A stretch of DNA of 64,000 nucleotides from Streptomyces parvulus (GCF_014648855.1 NZ_BMRX01000004.1:310001-374000); one strand, 5' to 3'; positions 36,030 to 44,707 are shown, counted from the stretch's first letter. Program-made: numbers and translations. The notes: generated by a model not told the origin, from the sequence alone.

Positions 36030-36755
36030 CTACGGGCGCCGGGCGACGAACACGAGTTCGCGGCCCTCGCGGTCGGGAGCGCCGCGCACCTCGCGGAGTT
36101 CGAACCCCTCGCCGGCCAGGTCGGCCTCCACCTCCGCCCGCTGCCGGAAGCGCAGGGTCGAGTCGGAGGTCAGCTCCTCGCCATCCGCGGCGAAGACGTA
36201 TGTCCACCGGAAGGTGACCAGCGGCCCGCTCACGTCCAGCACCCGGCACCAGCTCTCCACGGCGCCGCTGCCCGGGACCTCCACGACCCGGTGCGTGTGC
36301 TCCCGGTCCCACTGCTCCCAGGCGCGCCGGGCCGGGTCCCGGGTCTCGAACACCAGGTGCCCGCCGGGCCGCAGGGCCCGGTGGGCGCCCCGGAGGGTGG
36401 CACGCCACGCCAGCGGACCGGTGATGGCCTGGGCGACGTTCGCCGTCATGGTCGCGAGGTCCGCGCCCAGCGGGGGCAGCGCGGCCGCGTCGCCCTCGAT
36501 CCAGCGCACCCGCGCGGCCCCCGGCTTGGCGCGGGCGACGTCGAGGGAGGCCGCGGCCGGGTCCACGCCCACCACGTCCAGGCCGCGGCCCGCCAGCAGC
36601 AGCGCGAACACGCCGGTGCCGCAGCCGATGTCCAGGACGGTGCGGGCGCCGAACTCGGCGGCCATGCCGAGGTAGGCGTCGAGGTCGCCGCGGTCCGCGT
36701 CGAGCGCGTCGTAGACGGCGGCGAGCCGGGGATGCCGGAAGCACTCGTCAGCCAT
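36030..36755 (-). CDS. SAM-dependent class I methyltransferase
   Basis: 241 aa. SAM-binding motif I VLDIGCGTGVFALLLAGRG (about 40-58), acidic motif VGVDPAAASLDVAR, motif with GDAAALP, and LRPGGHLVFETRDPARRAWEQW. A Methyltransf_25-type fold. The C-terminal half (YVFAADGEELTSDSTLRFRQRAEVEADLAGEGF) is usual for small-molecule methyltransferases. Substrate unknown; no clear functional tie to neighbours. Confidence 0.9.
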   Translation of the reverse strand: MADECFRHPRLAAVYDALDADRGDLDAYLGMAAEFGARTVLDIGCGTGVFALLLAGRGLDVVGVDPAAASLDVARAKPGAARVRWIEGDAAALPPLGADLATMTANVAQAITGPLAWRATLRGAHRALRPGGHLVFETRDPARRAWEQWDREHTHRVVEVPGSGAVESWCRVLDVSGPLVTFRWTYVFAADGEELTSDSTLRFRQRAEVEADLAGEGFELREVRGAPDREGRELVFVARRP

Positions 36756-36911
36756 ACGGGCGACGATAGCGCCCACCCGCGCGCGTGCGGTCGGACGCGG
36801 GCCCCGCCGGGTTCCCGGCGGAGGCGGCCCGGCGGGAGCGGCGGAAGCGGACGCGGGGAGCACCGGCGCACCGGCCGCCGCCCGGCGTGCCCCCGCGCCG
36901 GGCCCGCGGGC

Positions 36912-36937
36912 GCGTCCCGGGGGCGCGCTCCGGGTAT
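36912..36937 (+). promoter_or_regulatory. Possible SigB-type promoter
   Basis: GCGT, 16 bases, GGGTAT (36932-36937) fits the Streptomyces sigma-B consensus GNNT-N14/16-GGGTA(C/T), about 75 bp before the small Cys-rich protein gene. The -35 consensus is weak in GC-rich DNA, so this rests on the -10. Confidence 0.4.
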
Positions 36938-37012
36938 CTCCCAGGCAGTCCACCCGGACCGCCGCCCCGGACACCCGGGCGGCCGACCGTCCCTCACGGA
37001 AGGCGCACCGAC

Positions 37013-37228
37013 ATGACCGAGCCTCACGGCCTGGAGCCCGTGGCCACGTTCTGCGGGAACTGCGACTGCGGCTGCCCCCAGCTGTTCGTCGACCCCCAGG
37101 CGCCGGCGGAGCGGCGGGTCGTCCTGACCGACGACTTCGGCCAGCGCGTGCAGATGAGCGCCGACCAGTTCTCGTCGCTGATCGACGACGCCAAGCAGGG
37201 CAGGCTGGACGGCGTCGCCCTGGCCTGA
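37013..37228 (+). CDS. Small cysteine-rich protein, 71 aa
   Basis: MTEPHGLEPVATFCGNCDCG start; cysteines cluster as CGNCDCGCPQ (four Cys in nine residues), consistent with a zinc or other metal site. The rest (RRVVLTDDFGQRVQMSADQFSSLIDDAKQGRL) looks like a small beta-hairpin plus helix. GGAAGG lies ten bases upstream. I have seen this pattern in other Streptomyces small proteins but know no function. In the stress block upstream of a flavoprotein and dps. Confidence 0.75.
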   Translation: MTEPHGLEPVATFCGNCDCGCPQLFVDPQAPAERRVVLTDDFGQRVQMSADQFSSLIDDAKQGRLDGVALA

Positions 37229-37272
37229 GCGGTCCCGGGGGCCGCAGGCCGTCCGGGTGAACGAACGCGCGC

Positions 37273-37302
37273 TTCCCCGGTCGGCGCGCGCCGATCGGGG
37301 AA
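37273..37302. terminator. Hairpin between the Cys-rich protein and flavoprotein genes
   Basis: 13-bp arms TTCCCCGGTCGGC / GCCGATCGGGGAA (one G-T pair) with a 4-base loop, 11 bp before the flavoprotein ATG. It could be a terminator for the upstream gene or a leader structure close to the ribosome binding site. Confidence 0.45.
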
Positions 37303-37313
37303 CAGGGACAGAC

Positions 37314-37919
37314 ATGCGCGCACTGGTGGTCAACTGCACCCTCAAGCCCTCCCCCGAGCCGTCCAACACCGAGGCCCTCGCCTCCACCGTCATCGCCGCC
37401 CTGAAGGGCCACGGTGTCGAGGTGGACGTCGTCCGGGCCGTCGACCTGAACCTGAAACCGGGCGTCGAGACCGACATGGGCGACGGCGACGAATGGCCAG
37501 GGGTGCACGAGAAGCTCCTGGCCTCGCAGATCCTGATCCTCGCCTCGCCCACCTGGGTCGGACACCCGTCCTCGGTCGCCCAGCGCGTCCTCGAACGGAT
37601 GGGGGCCATGCTGAGCGAGACGGACGACGAGGGCCGCCCCGTCGCCTACAACCGCGTCGCCGGCGTCCTCGTGACCGGCAACGAGGACGGCGCCCACCAC
37701 GTCATCGCCGAGCTGAGCGGCGGACTCGCGGACATCGGCTACACCATCCCCGGCCAGGCCTGGACCTACTGGCACCTCGGTCCCGGCCCCGGACCGGACT
37801 TCCTCGACGACGAGCGCGGCCACGACTGGGCCCTCTCCACCGGCCGCGCGATGGCCTCCAACCTCGTCCACGCGGCGCGTGCGCTCGGCGCGATGCCCGT
37901 CCCCGCCCCGCCGTCCTGA
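37314..37919 (+). CDS. Flavodoxin-fold NAD(P)H-dependent oxidoreductase
   Basis: 201 aa. Flavodoxin_2/WrbA-like: ALVVNCTLKPSPEPSNTEALA (FMN phosphate loop at the N-terminus), ILILASPTWVGHPSSVAQRVLERM (FMN isoalloxazine loop), and AGVLVTGNEDGAHHVIAEL. It starts at ATG after AGGGAC. Likely reduces quinones or other acceptors in the cytoplasm. Lies between the Cys-rich protein and dps on the same strand, suggesting membership of the stress block. Confidence 0.85.
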   Translation: MRALVVNCTLKPSPEPSNTEALASTVIAALKGHGVEVDVVRAVDLNLKPGVETDMGDGDEWPGVHEKLLASQILILASPTWVGHPSSVAQRVLERMGAMLSETDDEGRPVAYNRVAGVLVTGNEDGAHHVIAELSGGLADIGYTIPGQAWTYWHLGPGPGPDFLDDERGHDWALSTGRAMASNLVHAARALGAMPVPAPPS

Positions 37920-37969
37920 CCTCGCCGGCGTCCGGCCGGGCCGCGAGGCCACCGACCTGGCGCGCGGAT

Positions 37970-37994
37970 GTCTGAGGGTGTCGATACGGGGCAT
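37970..37994 (+). promoter_or_regulatory. SigB-like promoter of dps
   Basis: GTCT (37970-37973), 15 bases, GGGCAT (37989-37994), 50 bp upstream of the dps ATG. One mismatch in the -10 against GGGTA(C/T). S. coelicolor dpsA is known to be driven by stress sigma factors (SigB/SigH type). Confidence 0.5.
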
Positions 37995-38044
37995 TCGTGC
38001 ACGAGGCAATGACGTACGAAACGCATGAGGAGCTGAGGTCCGCC

Positions 38045-38608
38045 ATGACGCACGACCTGACCCCGAAGTACACGGTCCCCGGCATCGAGCGGGAGGCCGC
38101 CGGACGACTGATCGGCGTGCTGCGGATGCGCCTGCACGCCCTCAACGATCTGCACCTGACCCTCAAGCACGTGCACTGGAACGTCGTCGGGCCGCACTTC
38201 ATCGCCGTGCACGAGATGATCGACCCGCAGGTCGACCAGGTGCGCGAGATGGCCGACGACGTCGCGGAGCGCATCGCCGCGCTCGGCGGTGTGGCGCAGG
38301 GCACGCCGGGCGCCCTGGTGTCGGAGCGCAAGTGGGACGACTACTCCATCGGCCGGGCCGACGCCATCGCCCACCTGGCCGCACTCGACGTCGTGTACAC
38401 CGGGGTCGTGGAGGACATGCGCGCCGCGGTCGAGGAGGCGGGCAAGATCGACACCGCCACCGAGGACCTGCTGATCGGCCAGCTCCGTGACCTGGAGCAG
38501 TTCCAGTGGTTCGTGCGGGCCCACCTGGAGAGCGCCGGAGGCACCCTGGCCACGGGGAACGCGACGTCCGAGACGGAGGCGGCCGCCCGGGGCGCCGAGG
38601 TCGGCTGA
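38045..38608 (+). CDS. dpsA: Dps-family DNA-binding ferritin
   Basis: 187 aa from the ATG of MTHDLTPKYTVPG (GAGG eight bases upstream); an in-frame upstream start would add 16 residues. Ferritin-like four-helix protein with Dps ferroxidase ligands His44, His56, Asp60 (KHVHWNVVGPHF...AVHEMID), Asp71 and Glu75. Short N-tail and a C-terminal tail (from about 160) of Ala/Glu-rich character. It stores iron using H2O2 as oxidant and compacts or protects DNA; S. coelicolor DpsA is induced by osmotic stress. SigB-like promoter upstream. Confidence 0.95.
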   Translation: MTHDLTPKYTVPGIEREAAGRLIGVLRMRLHALNDLHLTLKHVHWNVVGPHFIAVHEMIDPQVDQVREMADDVAERIAALGGVAQGTPGALVSERKWDDYSIGRADAIAHLAALDVVYTGVVEDMRAAVEEAGKIDTATEDLLIGQLRDLEQFQWFVRAHLESAGGTLATGNATSETEAAARGAEVG

Positions 38609-38623
38609 GGGACCGTGCCGTGA

Positions 38624-38673
38624 CCGGCGGGGCGTGCCGGAGGCGCCGTGAACGGCGTCCGGCCGCCCCGCGG
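38624..38673. terminator. Inverted repeats between convergent dps and PRC-barrel genes
   Basis: CGCCGT-ga-ACGGCG (38644-38657) nested in an outer GCGGGGC / GCCCCGC pair (38627-38633, 38665-38671). Likely shared terminator. Confidence 0.45.
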
Positions 38674-38678
38674 ACGGT

Positions 38679-39035
38679 TCAGCGCCGGCCCAGCCGCCGT
38701 TCGCCGCGGCTGCCCGGCTCGTACGGCAGGCGGTAGTGCTCGAAGACCGCGCCCTCCTCGTCGGCCGCCAGCTCGCCGTCCGGATCGATCCCGGGGGCGT
38801 CCTTGACCAGGTTCTTGTCGTAGGTCACCTTCACGTAGCCGGGTCCGACGGTCGCCTTGTCCACCGGGACGAAGACGAGCCGCCGCCGGGTCGGCAGACC
38901 GACGGTGACCGTGGCGAACGCGGGCCGGTCGGTCAGGGTGTCGAAGTAGATGGACTCCAGGGACCCGATCTTCTTGCCGTCCAGGTCGACGACGTCCTGG
39001 CCACGCCAGTCACGAATGTTCTCGGCTTCGAACAT
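38679..39035 (-). CDS. PRC-barrel domain protein
   Basis: 118 aa, ATG with AAGGGGAG upstream. The PRC-barrel core DWRGQDVVDLDGKKIGSLESIYFDTLTDRPAFATVTVG is followed by RRRLVFVPVDKATVGPGYVKVTYDKNLV, a small beta-barrel used as a protein or RNA adaptor. It ends in a basic tail RGERRLGRR. It lies between dps and sigB in the stress block, convergent to dps and divergent from sigB. Role unknown; PRC-barrel proteins next to stress genes are common in actinobacteria. Confidence 0.87.
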   Translation of the reverse strand: MFEAENIRDWRGQDVVDLDGKKIGSLESIYFDTLTDRPAFATVTVGLPTRRRLVFVPVDKATVGPGYVKVTYDKNLVKDAPGIDPDGELAADEEGAVFEHYRLPYEPGSRGERRLGRR

Positions 39036-39166
39036 GCCCACTCTCCCCTTACGAGTACTCGCTGACTGACTAGTTCCCCGCTTCGCGCGACTGTCGCGCC
39101 CTGTCCCCTCACCGGCGTAGACCGGCGCACCCCACGTCTCCTTCGTCACATCCTGAAAATCGGCAG

Positions 39167-39191
39167 GTGTGCGGTGTCTGACCCGGGGTAA
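39167..39191 (+). promoter_or_regulatory. Autogenous SigB-like promoter of the sigma gene
   Basis: GTGT (39167-39170), 15 bases, GGGTAA (39186-39191), 62 bp before the sigma factor ATG; fits GNNT-N14/16-GGGTA. Stress sigma genes of this group are usually autoregulated. Confidence 0.6.
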
Positions 39192-39253
39192 GCGCTCATT
39201 CGTCGGCCTACAAGGCGCAGACGACGGGGGCCGATCGACAGGGAGGGCACATC

Positions 39254-40099
39254 ATGGCGACGACGACCGCACGGGCGACCGCACACAGCACGACGGAGAT
39301 GCCGGAGATCACGGACCCGTCCAAGGTGGCGCCCAAGGACGCGCGGGAGTTGTCGAAGCTGTTCTTCGAGCAGCTGGCGGTGCTGGAGGAGGGCACGCCC
39401 GAATACCAGTACGCGCGCAACACCCTGATCGAGATGAACATGTCCCTCGTCCGCTTCGCGGCCGGCCGGTTCCGCAGCCGCGGGCCGGAGGAGATGGAGG
39501 ACATCGTCCAGGTCGGCATGATCGGCCTGATCAAGGCCATCGACCGGTTCGAGCTGACCCGCGAGGTCGAGTTCACCTCGTTCGCCGTGCCGTACATCGT
39601 CGGCGAGATCAAGCGTTTCTTCCGGGACACCTCGTGGGCGGTGCACGTCCCGCGGCGCCTCCAGGAGGCCCGCGTCCAGCTGGCCCGCGCCACCGAGGAG
39701 CTGCGCAGCCGCCTGGGCCGCAACCCCACGACGCAGGAGCTGTCCGAGCTGATGAGCCTGCCGGAGGACGAGGTCGTCGAGGCCCGTCTCGCGGCCAACG
39801 GCTACAACTCGGCCTCCCTGGACGCGGCCATCAACGGCAGCGAGGACGGCGAGTCGGCGCTCGCGGACTTCATCGGCACCGACGACGCCGCGCTGGCCCT
39901 GGTGGACGACTTCCACGCGCTCGCCCCGATGATCGCCCAGCTGGACGAGCGGGACCGGCAGATCATCCACTGGCGCTTCGTCGAGGAGCTGACCCAGAAG
40001 GACATCGGCGAGCGGCTCGGCGTCTCGCAGATGCACGTCTCCCGGCTGATCTCGCGTCTCCTCGGCCGTCTGCGGGAGGGCATGCTCAGCACCAGCTGA
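39254..40099 (+). CDS. sigB: SigB/SigF-subfamily stress RNA polymerase sigma factor
   Basis: 281 aa group 3 sigma-70. Region 2 is MNMSLVRFAAGRFRSRGPEEMEDIVQVGMIGLIKAIDRFEL...FTSFAVPYIVGEIKRFFRDTSW, region 3 VHVPRRLQEARVQLARATEELR, region 4 with HTH LTQKDIGERLGVSQMHVSRLISRLLGRLR. All regions are complete. Closest in my recollection to S. coelicolor SigB (osmotic stress), which sits next to a Ku gene and near dpsA. No RsbA/RsbB-like anti-sigma or antagonist gene is adjacent here, so its control must be encoded elsewhere. GGGAGG lies eight bases before the ATG. Confidence 0.92.
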   Translation: MATTTARATAHSTTEMPEITDPSKVAPKDARELSKLFFEQLAVLEEGTPEYQYARNTLIEMNMSLVRFAAGRFRSRGPEEMEDIVQVGMIGLIKAIDRFELTREVEFTSFAVPYIVGEIKRFFRDTSWAVHVPRRLQEARVQLARATEELRSRLGRNPTTQELSELMSLPEDEVVEARLAANGYNSASLDAAINGSEDGESALADFIGTDDAALALVDDFHALAPMIAQLDERDRQIIHWRFVEELTQKDIGERLGVSQMHVSRLISRLLGRLREGMLSTS

Positions 40100-40146
40100 G
40101 CACCCGGACACCTGATCCACGGGCGCCGCCCGGGCCGGACTCCGGC

Positions 40147-41175
40147 TCAGGCGGCGCTCTTCTTCTTCCCCCGGCCGCCGGTGCCGGCGAGCGCGTCCAC
40201 GAGCTGGGCGCGGCTCATCCTCGACCGGCCGGCGATGTCCCGCTCGGTGGCCCGCTGGTACAGCTCGGCCTTGCTCAGCTCGCGCAGCTCGGCCCGGTCG
40301 GGGCGCGCACCGCCGGAGGGGGCGGTGGCCTTCTTCCGTTTCCGCGGCTCGGCCCCGCGCTTTTGCCGCTCGGCCGACGACCGCTTGCCGCCGGCGCCCC
40401 GTGCCTGCTCCAGGCTGCCGCGCAGCACGTCCATGAGGTCGACGACGTCGGTGGCGCGCGGGGCCTCCTCGGCCACGGCGATCTCCTCGCCCTCGGCCTT
40501 CGCCCGGACCAGCTCGCGGACCTTCTCCTGGTACGTGTCGTGGTAGCGGGACGGGTCCCAGGAGCCGCTGAGGGCGTCGACCAGGCGCAGCGCCATGTCC
40601 AGTTCCTTGCCGCGGCCGACCCGGCCGGACGGCAGCTCGGGCAGTTCCTCGACGGGGTCGCGGACCTCGTCGGCCCAGTGCAGCGTCTGGAGCAGCAGCA
40701 CCCGGTCGGCGGCGCGGAGCGCGGTGAGGTACTGCCGGTTGCGCATCACGAAGGTGGCGACGCCCGCCTTGCCGGTCTCGGCGAGGGCGGTGCGCAGCAG
40801 CTCGTACACCCGGACGTACTCCTCGCCGCGCGGGGCGAGGTAGTAGGTGCGGCCGAAGTAGACCGGCTCGATCCGGTCCAGGTCGACGAAGTCGGTGATC
40901 TCCAGGGTGCGGGAGCGGCCCGGCGCGATCTCGTCGAGTTCGCCGGGTTCCACGACGACGTACTCGCCGTCGCCCACCTCGAACCCCTTGACGATGTCCG
41001 CGGAGTCGACCTCCTCGCCCGTGCGCTGGTTGACCCTGCGGTTGCGGATCCGGTCCGAGGTGCCGCGCTGCATCTGGTGGAAGTGGACCGTGTGGTCCTC
41101 GGTCGCGGTGAAGAGGCCGACGGGCACGGAGACCAGCCCGAACGTGATCACTCCGGTCCAGATCGCCCGTGCCAT
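40147..41175 (-). CDS. ku: Ku protein (NHEJ)
   Basis: 342 aa. Bacterial Ku core begins [22 protein letters not shown] with [36 protein letters not shown] and [21 protein letters not shown]. The C-terminal extension (from about 260) is Lys/Arg-rich, followed by a small SAP/Rho-N-like helix-extended-loop-helix segment ([35 protein letters not shown]), which contributes to DNA binding. Ku binds double-strand ends and recruits LigD; no ligD is adjacent. Converges on sigB (47 bp apart). Confidence 0.96.
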   Translation of the reverse strand: MARAIWTGVITFGLVSVPVGLFTATEDHTVHFHQMQRGTSDRIRNRRVNQRTGEEVDSADIVKGFEVGDGEYVVVEPGELDEIAPGRSRTLEITDFVDLDRIEPVYFGRTYYLAPRGEEYVRVYELLRTALAETGKAGVATFVMRNRQYLTALRAADRVLLLQTLHWADEVRDPVEELPELPSGRVGRGKELDMALRLVDALSGSWDPSRYHDTYQEKVRELVRAKAEGEEIAVAEEAPRATDVVDLMDVLRGSLEQARGAGGKRSSAERQKRGAEPRKRKKATAPSGGARPDRAELRELSKAELYQRATERDIAGRSRMSRAQLVDALAGTGGRGKKKSAA

Positions 41176-41422
41176 GTCCGTCCGCTCCGTCCTGTCCCGC
41201 GCCTTCCCGGCTCTCCACGCTGGCACCGGGCCCGCGCCCCCGCGCGCCGGGCGGAGCACTCGGGTGGGGCGGCGCGCCCGGAGATGCCGGGGCGGCCCGA
41301 ACAGCCCGGCAGACCGCGCGGATCGGGCGCCGGCGGGGTTCCCTGTGTGAGGGGACGGCGGCCCCGCGGACCGCGCCCGCCGCCTCCCCCACCCGACGAC
41401 GTCGAACGAAGGGGCGCCGCCC

Positions 41423-42544
41423 ATGAGCCCGCACGTGAAGGCGATCAGCCGCGAGGAACACCTGCGTTTCGTCGCGGCCCGGCCGTCCGTGAGCCATCTG
41501 CAGACCCCCGCGTGGGGGGACGTGAAGCCCGACTGGCGGGCCGAGAGCCTGGGCTGGTTCGACGAGGGCGGCACCCTCGTGGGCGCCGGGCTGGCGCTGC
41601 TGCGGCCGCTGCCGGTGCTGCGGCGATGTCTGGCCTACCTGCCCGAGGGGCCGGTCGTCGACTGGGACGCCGCGGACCTGGCGGGCCTCCTGGAGCCGAT
41701 GCTGGCGCACCTGCGGTCGCGGGGTGCCTTCTCGGTGAAGATGGGCCCGCCGGTGGTGGCGCGGCGCTGGAGCGCCGACGCGGTCAAGGCGGCGATCGCC
41801 GACCCGTCGGCCCACCGGCTCGGGGACGTGGAGCCCACGGTGCGGGAGGCCGGTGCCGACGAGATCGCGGAGCGGCTGCGCCGGATGGGCTGGCGGCGCG
41901 CCGAGGCGGGCGCGGAGGACGGCTTCGCCGCGGGCCAGCCGCGCCACGTGTGCCAGGTGCCGCTCGCGGGGCGGTCGCTGGAGGATCTCCGCAGCGGCCT
42001 CAACCAGCAGTGGCGGCGCAACGTCAAGAAGGCGGAGAAGGCCGGTGTGAAGGTGGTCCTGGGCGACCAGGAGGACCTCGCCACCTTCTACGAGCTGTAC
42101 GTGGAGACCGCCGAGCGCGACCGGTTCCGCCCCCGGCCCCTGGACTACTTCCGGCGCATGTGGACGGCGCTGACGGCCGAGGACCCGGACCGCATGCGCC
42201 TGTACCTCGCGCACCACGACGGGGAGGTGCTGGCCGCGGCGACGATGCTGACGGTCGGGGACCACGTCTGGTACTCCTACGGCGCGTCCACCGCCCGCCG
42301 CCGCGAGGTGCAGCCCAGCAGCGCCCTCCAGTGGCGCATGATGTGCGACGCCCACGAAGCGGGCGCCGCCGTCTACGACTTGCGCGGCATCACCGACACG
42401 CTGGACGAGGACGACCACCTGCTGGGACTGCTGCGGTTCAAGGTCGGGGCGGGCGGGCAGGCGGTCGAGTACCTCGGGGAGTGGGACTACCCGCTCAACA
42501 AGGTGCTGCACAAGGCTCTGGGGCTGTACATGTCGCGCAGGTGA
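41423..42544 (+). CDS. FemAB-family aminoacyl transferase-like protein
   Basis: 373 aa. Two GNAT-like domains: the FemAB core contains [42 protein letters not shown], and [28 protein letters not shown]...AAVYDLRGI. FemX/FemAB enzymes add aminoacyl residues from aminoacyl-tRNA to the peptidoglycan stem; the first residue is Gly in streptomycetes. The paralogue number means this need not be the essential FemX. GAAGGGG lies ten bases upstream. Divergent from Ku; a 21-bp gap to the amidotransferase gene suggests an operon. Confidence 0.88.
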   Translation: MSPHVKAISREEHLRFVAARPSVSHLQTPAWGDVKPDWRAESLGWFDEGGTLVGAGLALLRPLPVLRRCLAYLPEGPVVDWDAADLAGLLEPMLAHLRSRGAFSVKMGPPVVARRWSADAVKAAIADPSAHRLGDVEPTVREAGADEIAERLRRMGWRRAEAGAEDGFAAGQPRHVCQVPLAGRSLEDLRSGLNQQWRRNVKKAEKAGVKVVLGDQEDLATFYELYVETAERDRFRPRPLDYFRRMWTALTAEDPDRMRLYLAHHDGEVLAAATMLTVGDHVWYSYGASTARRREVQPSSALQWRMMCDAHEAGAAVYDLRGITDTLDEDDHLLGLLRFKVGAGGQAVEYLGEWDYPLNKVLHKALGLYMSRR

Positions 42545-42565
42545 GGCGCGGAAGGGTGGGGGGCG

Positions 42566-43264
42566 ATGGCGCGGGTGCTGGTCGTGCAGAATCACGCCGG
42601 CGGCGGGCCGGGCCGCTTCGGTGAGTGGCTGGCCGCGGAGGGGCTGTCGCTGGACGTGGTGCACGCCTACGCGGGCGCGCCGCTCCCCCGGCGGGCCGGC
42701 CACCAGGGCGTGGTGGTGCTCGGCGGCGGCTTCCTGCCCGACGACGACGAGCGCGCACCCTGGCTCGCACCGACCCGGGCGCTGGTCGCGGAGGCGGTGG
42801 AGCGCGGTGCCGCCGTGTTCGGGATCTGTCTGGGCGGGCAGTTGCTGGCGCGGGTCGCCGGCGGGACCGTACGGGGCGACCACGGCGAACCGGAGTACGG
42901 CAGCACCCCGCTGAGCCTGCGGGCCGAGGCCGGGGACGATCCGCTCTTCCGGCGGCTGCCGTCACGGGTGACGGCGGTCGAGCACCACAAGGACGCCGTC
43001 ACCGCCCTGCCGCCCGGCGCCGCCTGGCTGATGGAGAGCGAGCGGTGCCCCTACCAGGCGTTCCGGGTCGGCGGGCGGGCGTGGGGCGTCCAGTTCCACC
43101 CCGAGGCCGGGGCGGACCGGGTCCGCGGCTGGGACGCGGGCCGGGTGCGGGCGAGGGGGCTGGATCCGGAGGAGCTGGCCCGCCGGGCGGAGCGCGACGA
43201 GCCCGCCGCCCAGGCGGTGTGGCACGAGGTCGCCCGGCGCTTCGCGGCGGTCGTGGCGAGCTGA
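42566..43264 (+). CDS. Class I glutamine-amidotransferase domain protein
   Basis: 232 aa, single GATase1 domain. Nucleophile Cys in FGICLGGQLLARVAGG, catalytic His in GVQFHPEAG. The GMP-synthase-like C-terminal pattern is short. It may act with a partner synthetase or as gamma-glutamyl hydrolase-like amidase; no partner enzyme is encoded next to it. Follows the FemAB gene by 21 bp, so a cell-wall amidation or amine-handling role is possible but unproven. Confidence 0.88.
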   Translation: MARVLVVQNHAGGGPGRFGEWLAAEGLSLDVVHAYAGAPLPRRAGHQGVVVLGGGFLPDDDERAPWLAPTRALVAEAVERGAAVFGICLGGQLLARVAGGTVRGDHGEPEYGSTPLSLRAEAGDDPLFRRLPSRVTAVEHHKDAVTALPPGAAWLMESERCPYQAFRVGGRAWGVQFHPEAGADRVRGWDAGRVRARGLDPEELARRAERDEPAAQAVWHEVARRFAAVVAS

Positions 43265-43267
43265 GGG

Positions 43268-44443
43268 TCAGCCGCCGAAGGCCCCCCGGGCGGCGAAGGC
43301 CAGCCCGGCGAAGCGTTCGCCGATGCGGCGGTGGGTGGCCGCGTCGGGGTGGAGGCCGTCGGGCAGCGGCAGCTCGGCGGTGTCGGCCTCGCCGTAGAGG
43401 TCGCGGCCGTCGAGGAGGTACAGGTTCGGGTCCTCGGCGGACCGCCGGGCGACGATCCCGGCCAGCTCCTCCCGGATGACGTTCAGGGTCAGTTTCCCGG
43501 CCGCCCGCTCCGCGGGATCGCCCGTGGCCACCCAGCGCATGCTCCCGTCGGCGAGGCCGGAGAAGTCGGGGGCGAGCGGGCCGGGCGTGTCCTCGTGGAG
43601 GGGGCACAGGATGGGTGAGACGACCAGCAGCGGCGCGGTGGGGTGACCGTCGCGGATGGTGTCGAGGAAGCCGTGCACCGCCGGGCCGAAGGCCCGCAGC
43701 CGCATGGCGTCCGCGTTGACGACGTTGATGCCGATCTTGACGCTGATCAGGTCGGCGGGGGTGTCGCGCATCGCGCGCGCGGTGAACGGGTCGAGCAGCG
43801 CGCTGCCCGCCAGTCCGAGGTTGACGAGTTCGACGCCGCCGAGCCGCGCGGCGTGCGCCGGCCAGGTGGAGGTGGGGCCCGCGGCGTCGGAGCCGTGGCT
43901 GATGGAGCTGCCGTGGTGGAGCCAGACCCGGCGGCCGTGGTCCGGGACGGGGTGCACGGGGGCGTCGGTGCGCAGGGCGACGAGTTCGGCGGTCTCGTTG
44001 TGCGGCAGCCAGACCTCGACGTCCTTGTCCCCCTCGGGGAGGCCGGCGAAGCGCAGGGTGCCGGCCGGGCCCTTCTCCACCTCGGTGGTGCCCGTGGTCA
44101 TGTCGATGGTCAGGGTGTTGCCGCCGGTGACGGTTCCGCTGCCGGCCGGGCGGCCGTCGACGAGGAGTTCGTAGACGCCCTCAGGTCGCGGCGGGGCACC
44201 GACGTAGACGCGCTTGGTGGGGAGGGTGTCCAGTTCGAGGACGGTGGCTCGGGTGCGCAGGACCAGGCGTACTCCGGAGGGCTGGGACTCGGCCATGGCC
44301 AGCTGGGCGTCGGTGTTCTGGGCGCGGGCGGCGGCGGGCAGCCGGTGGGGCAGCAGGCCGTGCTCCGTGCGCTCCACGTCGAGGGCGCCCCGCAGGAGGT
44401 CCCCGGTGAGGGGGGTGGTGATCCAGTCGTCCGTGCTGTGCAT
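43268..44443 (-). CDS. SGNH/GDSL-type hydrolase
   Basis: 391 aa. An N-terminal beta-sandwich-like region (VRLVLRTRATVLELDTLPTKRVYVGAPP...) precedes the SGNH domain from about 165: block I HHGSSISHGS (Ser), block III GINVVNAD and block V LPDGLHPDAATHR (Asp-x-x-His). It lacks an obvious signal peptide. GGAGG four bases before the ATG. The substrate is likely an ester, possibly acetylated sugar. A perfect 21-bp palindrome in its promoter (44505-44525) predicts a dedicated repressor, which is not obviously encoded next door. Confidence 0.88.
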   Translation of the reverse strand: MHSTDDWITTPLTGDLLRGALDVERTEHGLLPHRLPAAARAQNTDAQLAMAESQPSGVRLVLRTRATVLELDTLPTKRVYVGAPPRPEGVYELLVDGRPAGSGTVTGGNTLTIDMTTGTTEVEKGPAGTLRFAGLPEGDKDVEVWLPHNETAELVALRTDAPVHPVPDHGRRVWLHHGSSISHGSDAAGPTSTWPAHAARLGGVELVNLGLAGSALLDPFTARAMRDTPADLISVKIGINVVNADAMRLRAFGPAVHGFLDTIRDGHPTAPLLVVSPILCPLHEDTPGPLAPDFSGLADGSMRWVATGDPAERAAGKLTLNVIREELAGIVARRSAEDPNLYLLDGRDLYGEADTAELPLPDGLHPDAATHRRIGERFAGLAFAARGAFGG

Positions 44444-44504
44444 GTCGCCTCCGGCGGTGGTGGTGCGTTTCGCTGCCTCACACTTTCCTTCGCCGATTAT
44501 GCGC

Positions 44505-44525
44505 TTGCCTAATTCAATTAGGCAA
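44505..44525. promoter_or_regulatory. 21-bp perfect palindromic operator upstream of the SGNH hydrolase
   Basis: Arms TTGCCTAATT and AATTAGGCAA flank a single central base. On the minus strand its first TTGCCT could act as a -35 for a CATAAT -10 18 bases on (44502-44497), so a bound repressor would block the SGNH gene. It is by far the most AT-rich piece in the area. Confidence 0.75.
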
Positions 44526-44707
44526 CGTGGCCTGCGTCGCATGCGAGCAGTCGCCGTCCGGGAGATCCGCCCGGTCGCGCGTGGCGATGGTGACATCCTT
44601 CAACGGGAAAACGCCAAGCTCACGGAGACGTCGCTGACCTGCGGTTCAATGGACGTCGAGGCGGCCGGGGCCACGGCCGCCGTCCCGTGAGGAGGTGTCT
44701 TCCGGCC

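Noticed and set aside
39146..42883. A minus-strand frame of more than 1,200 codons running under sigB, Ku and the FemAB gene
   Set aside because: It passes through three well-supported genes and has no recognisable domain; typical stop-poor frame in GC-rich DNA.
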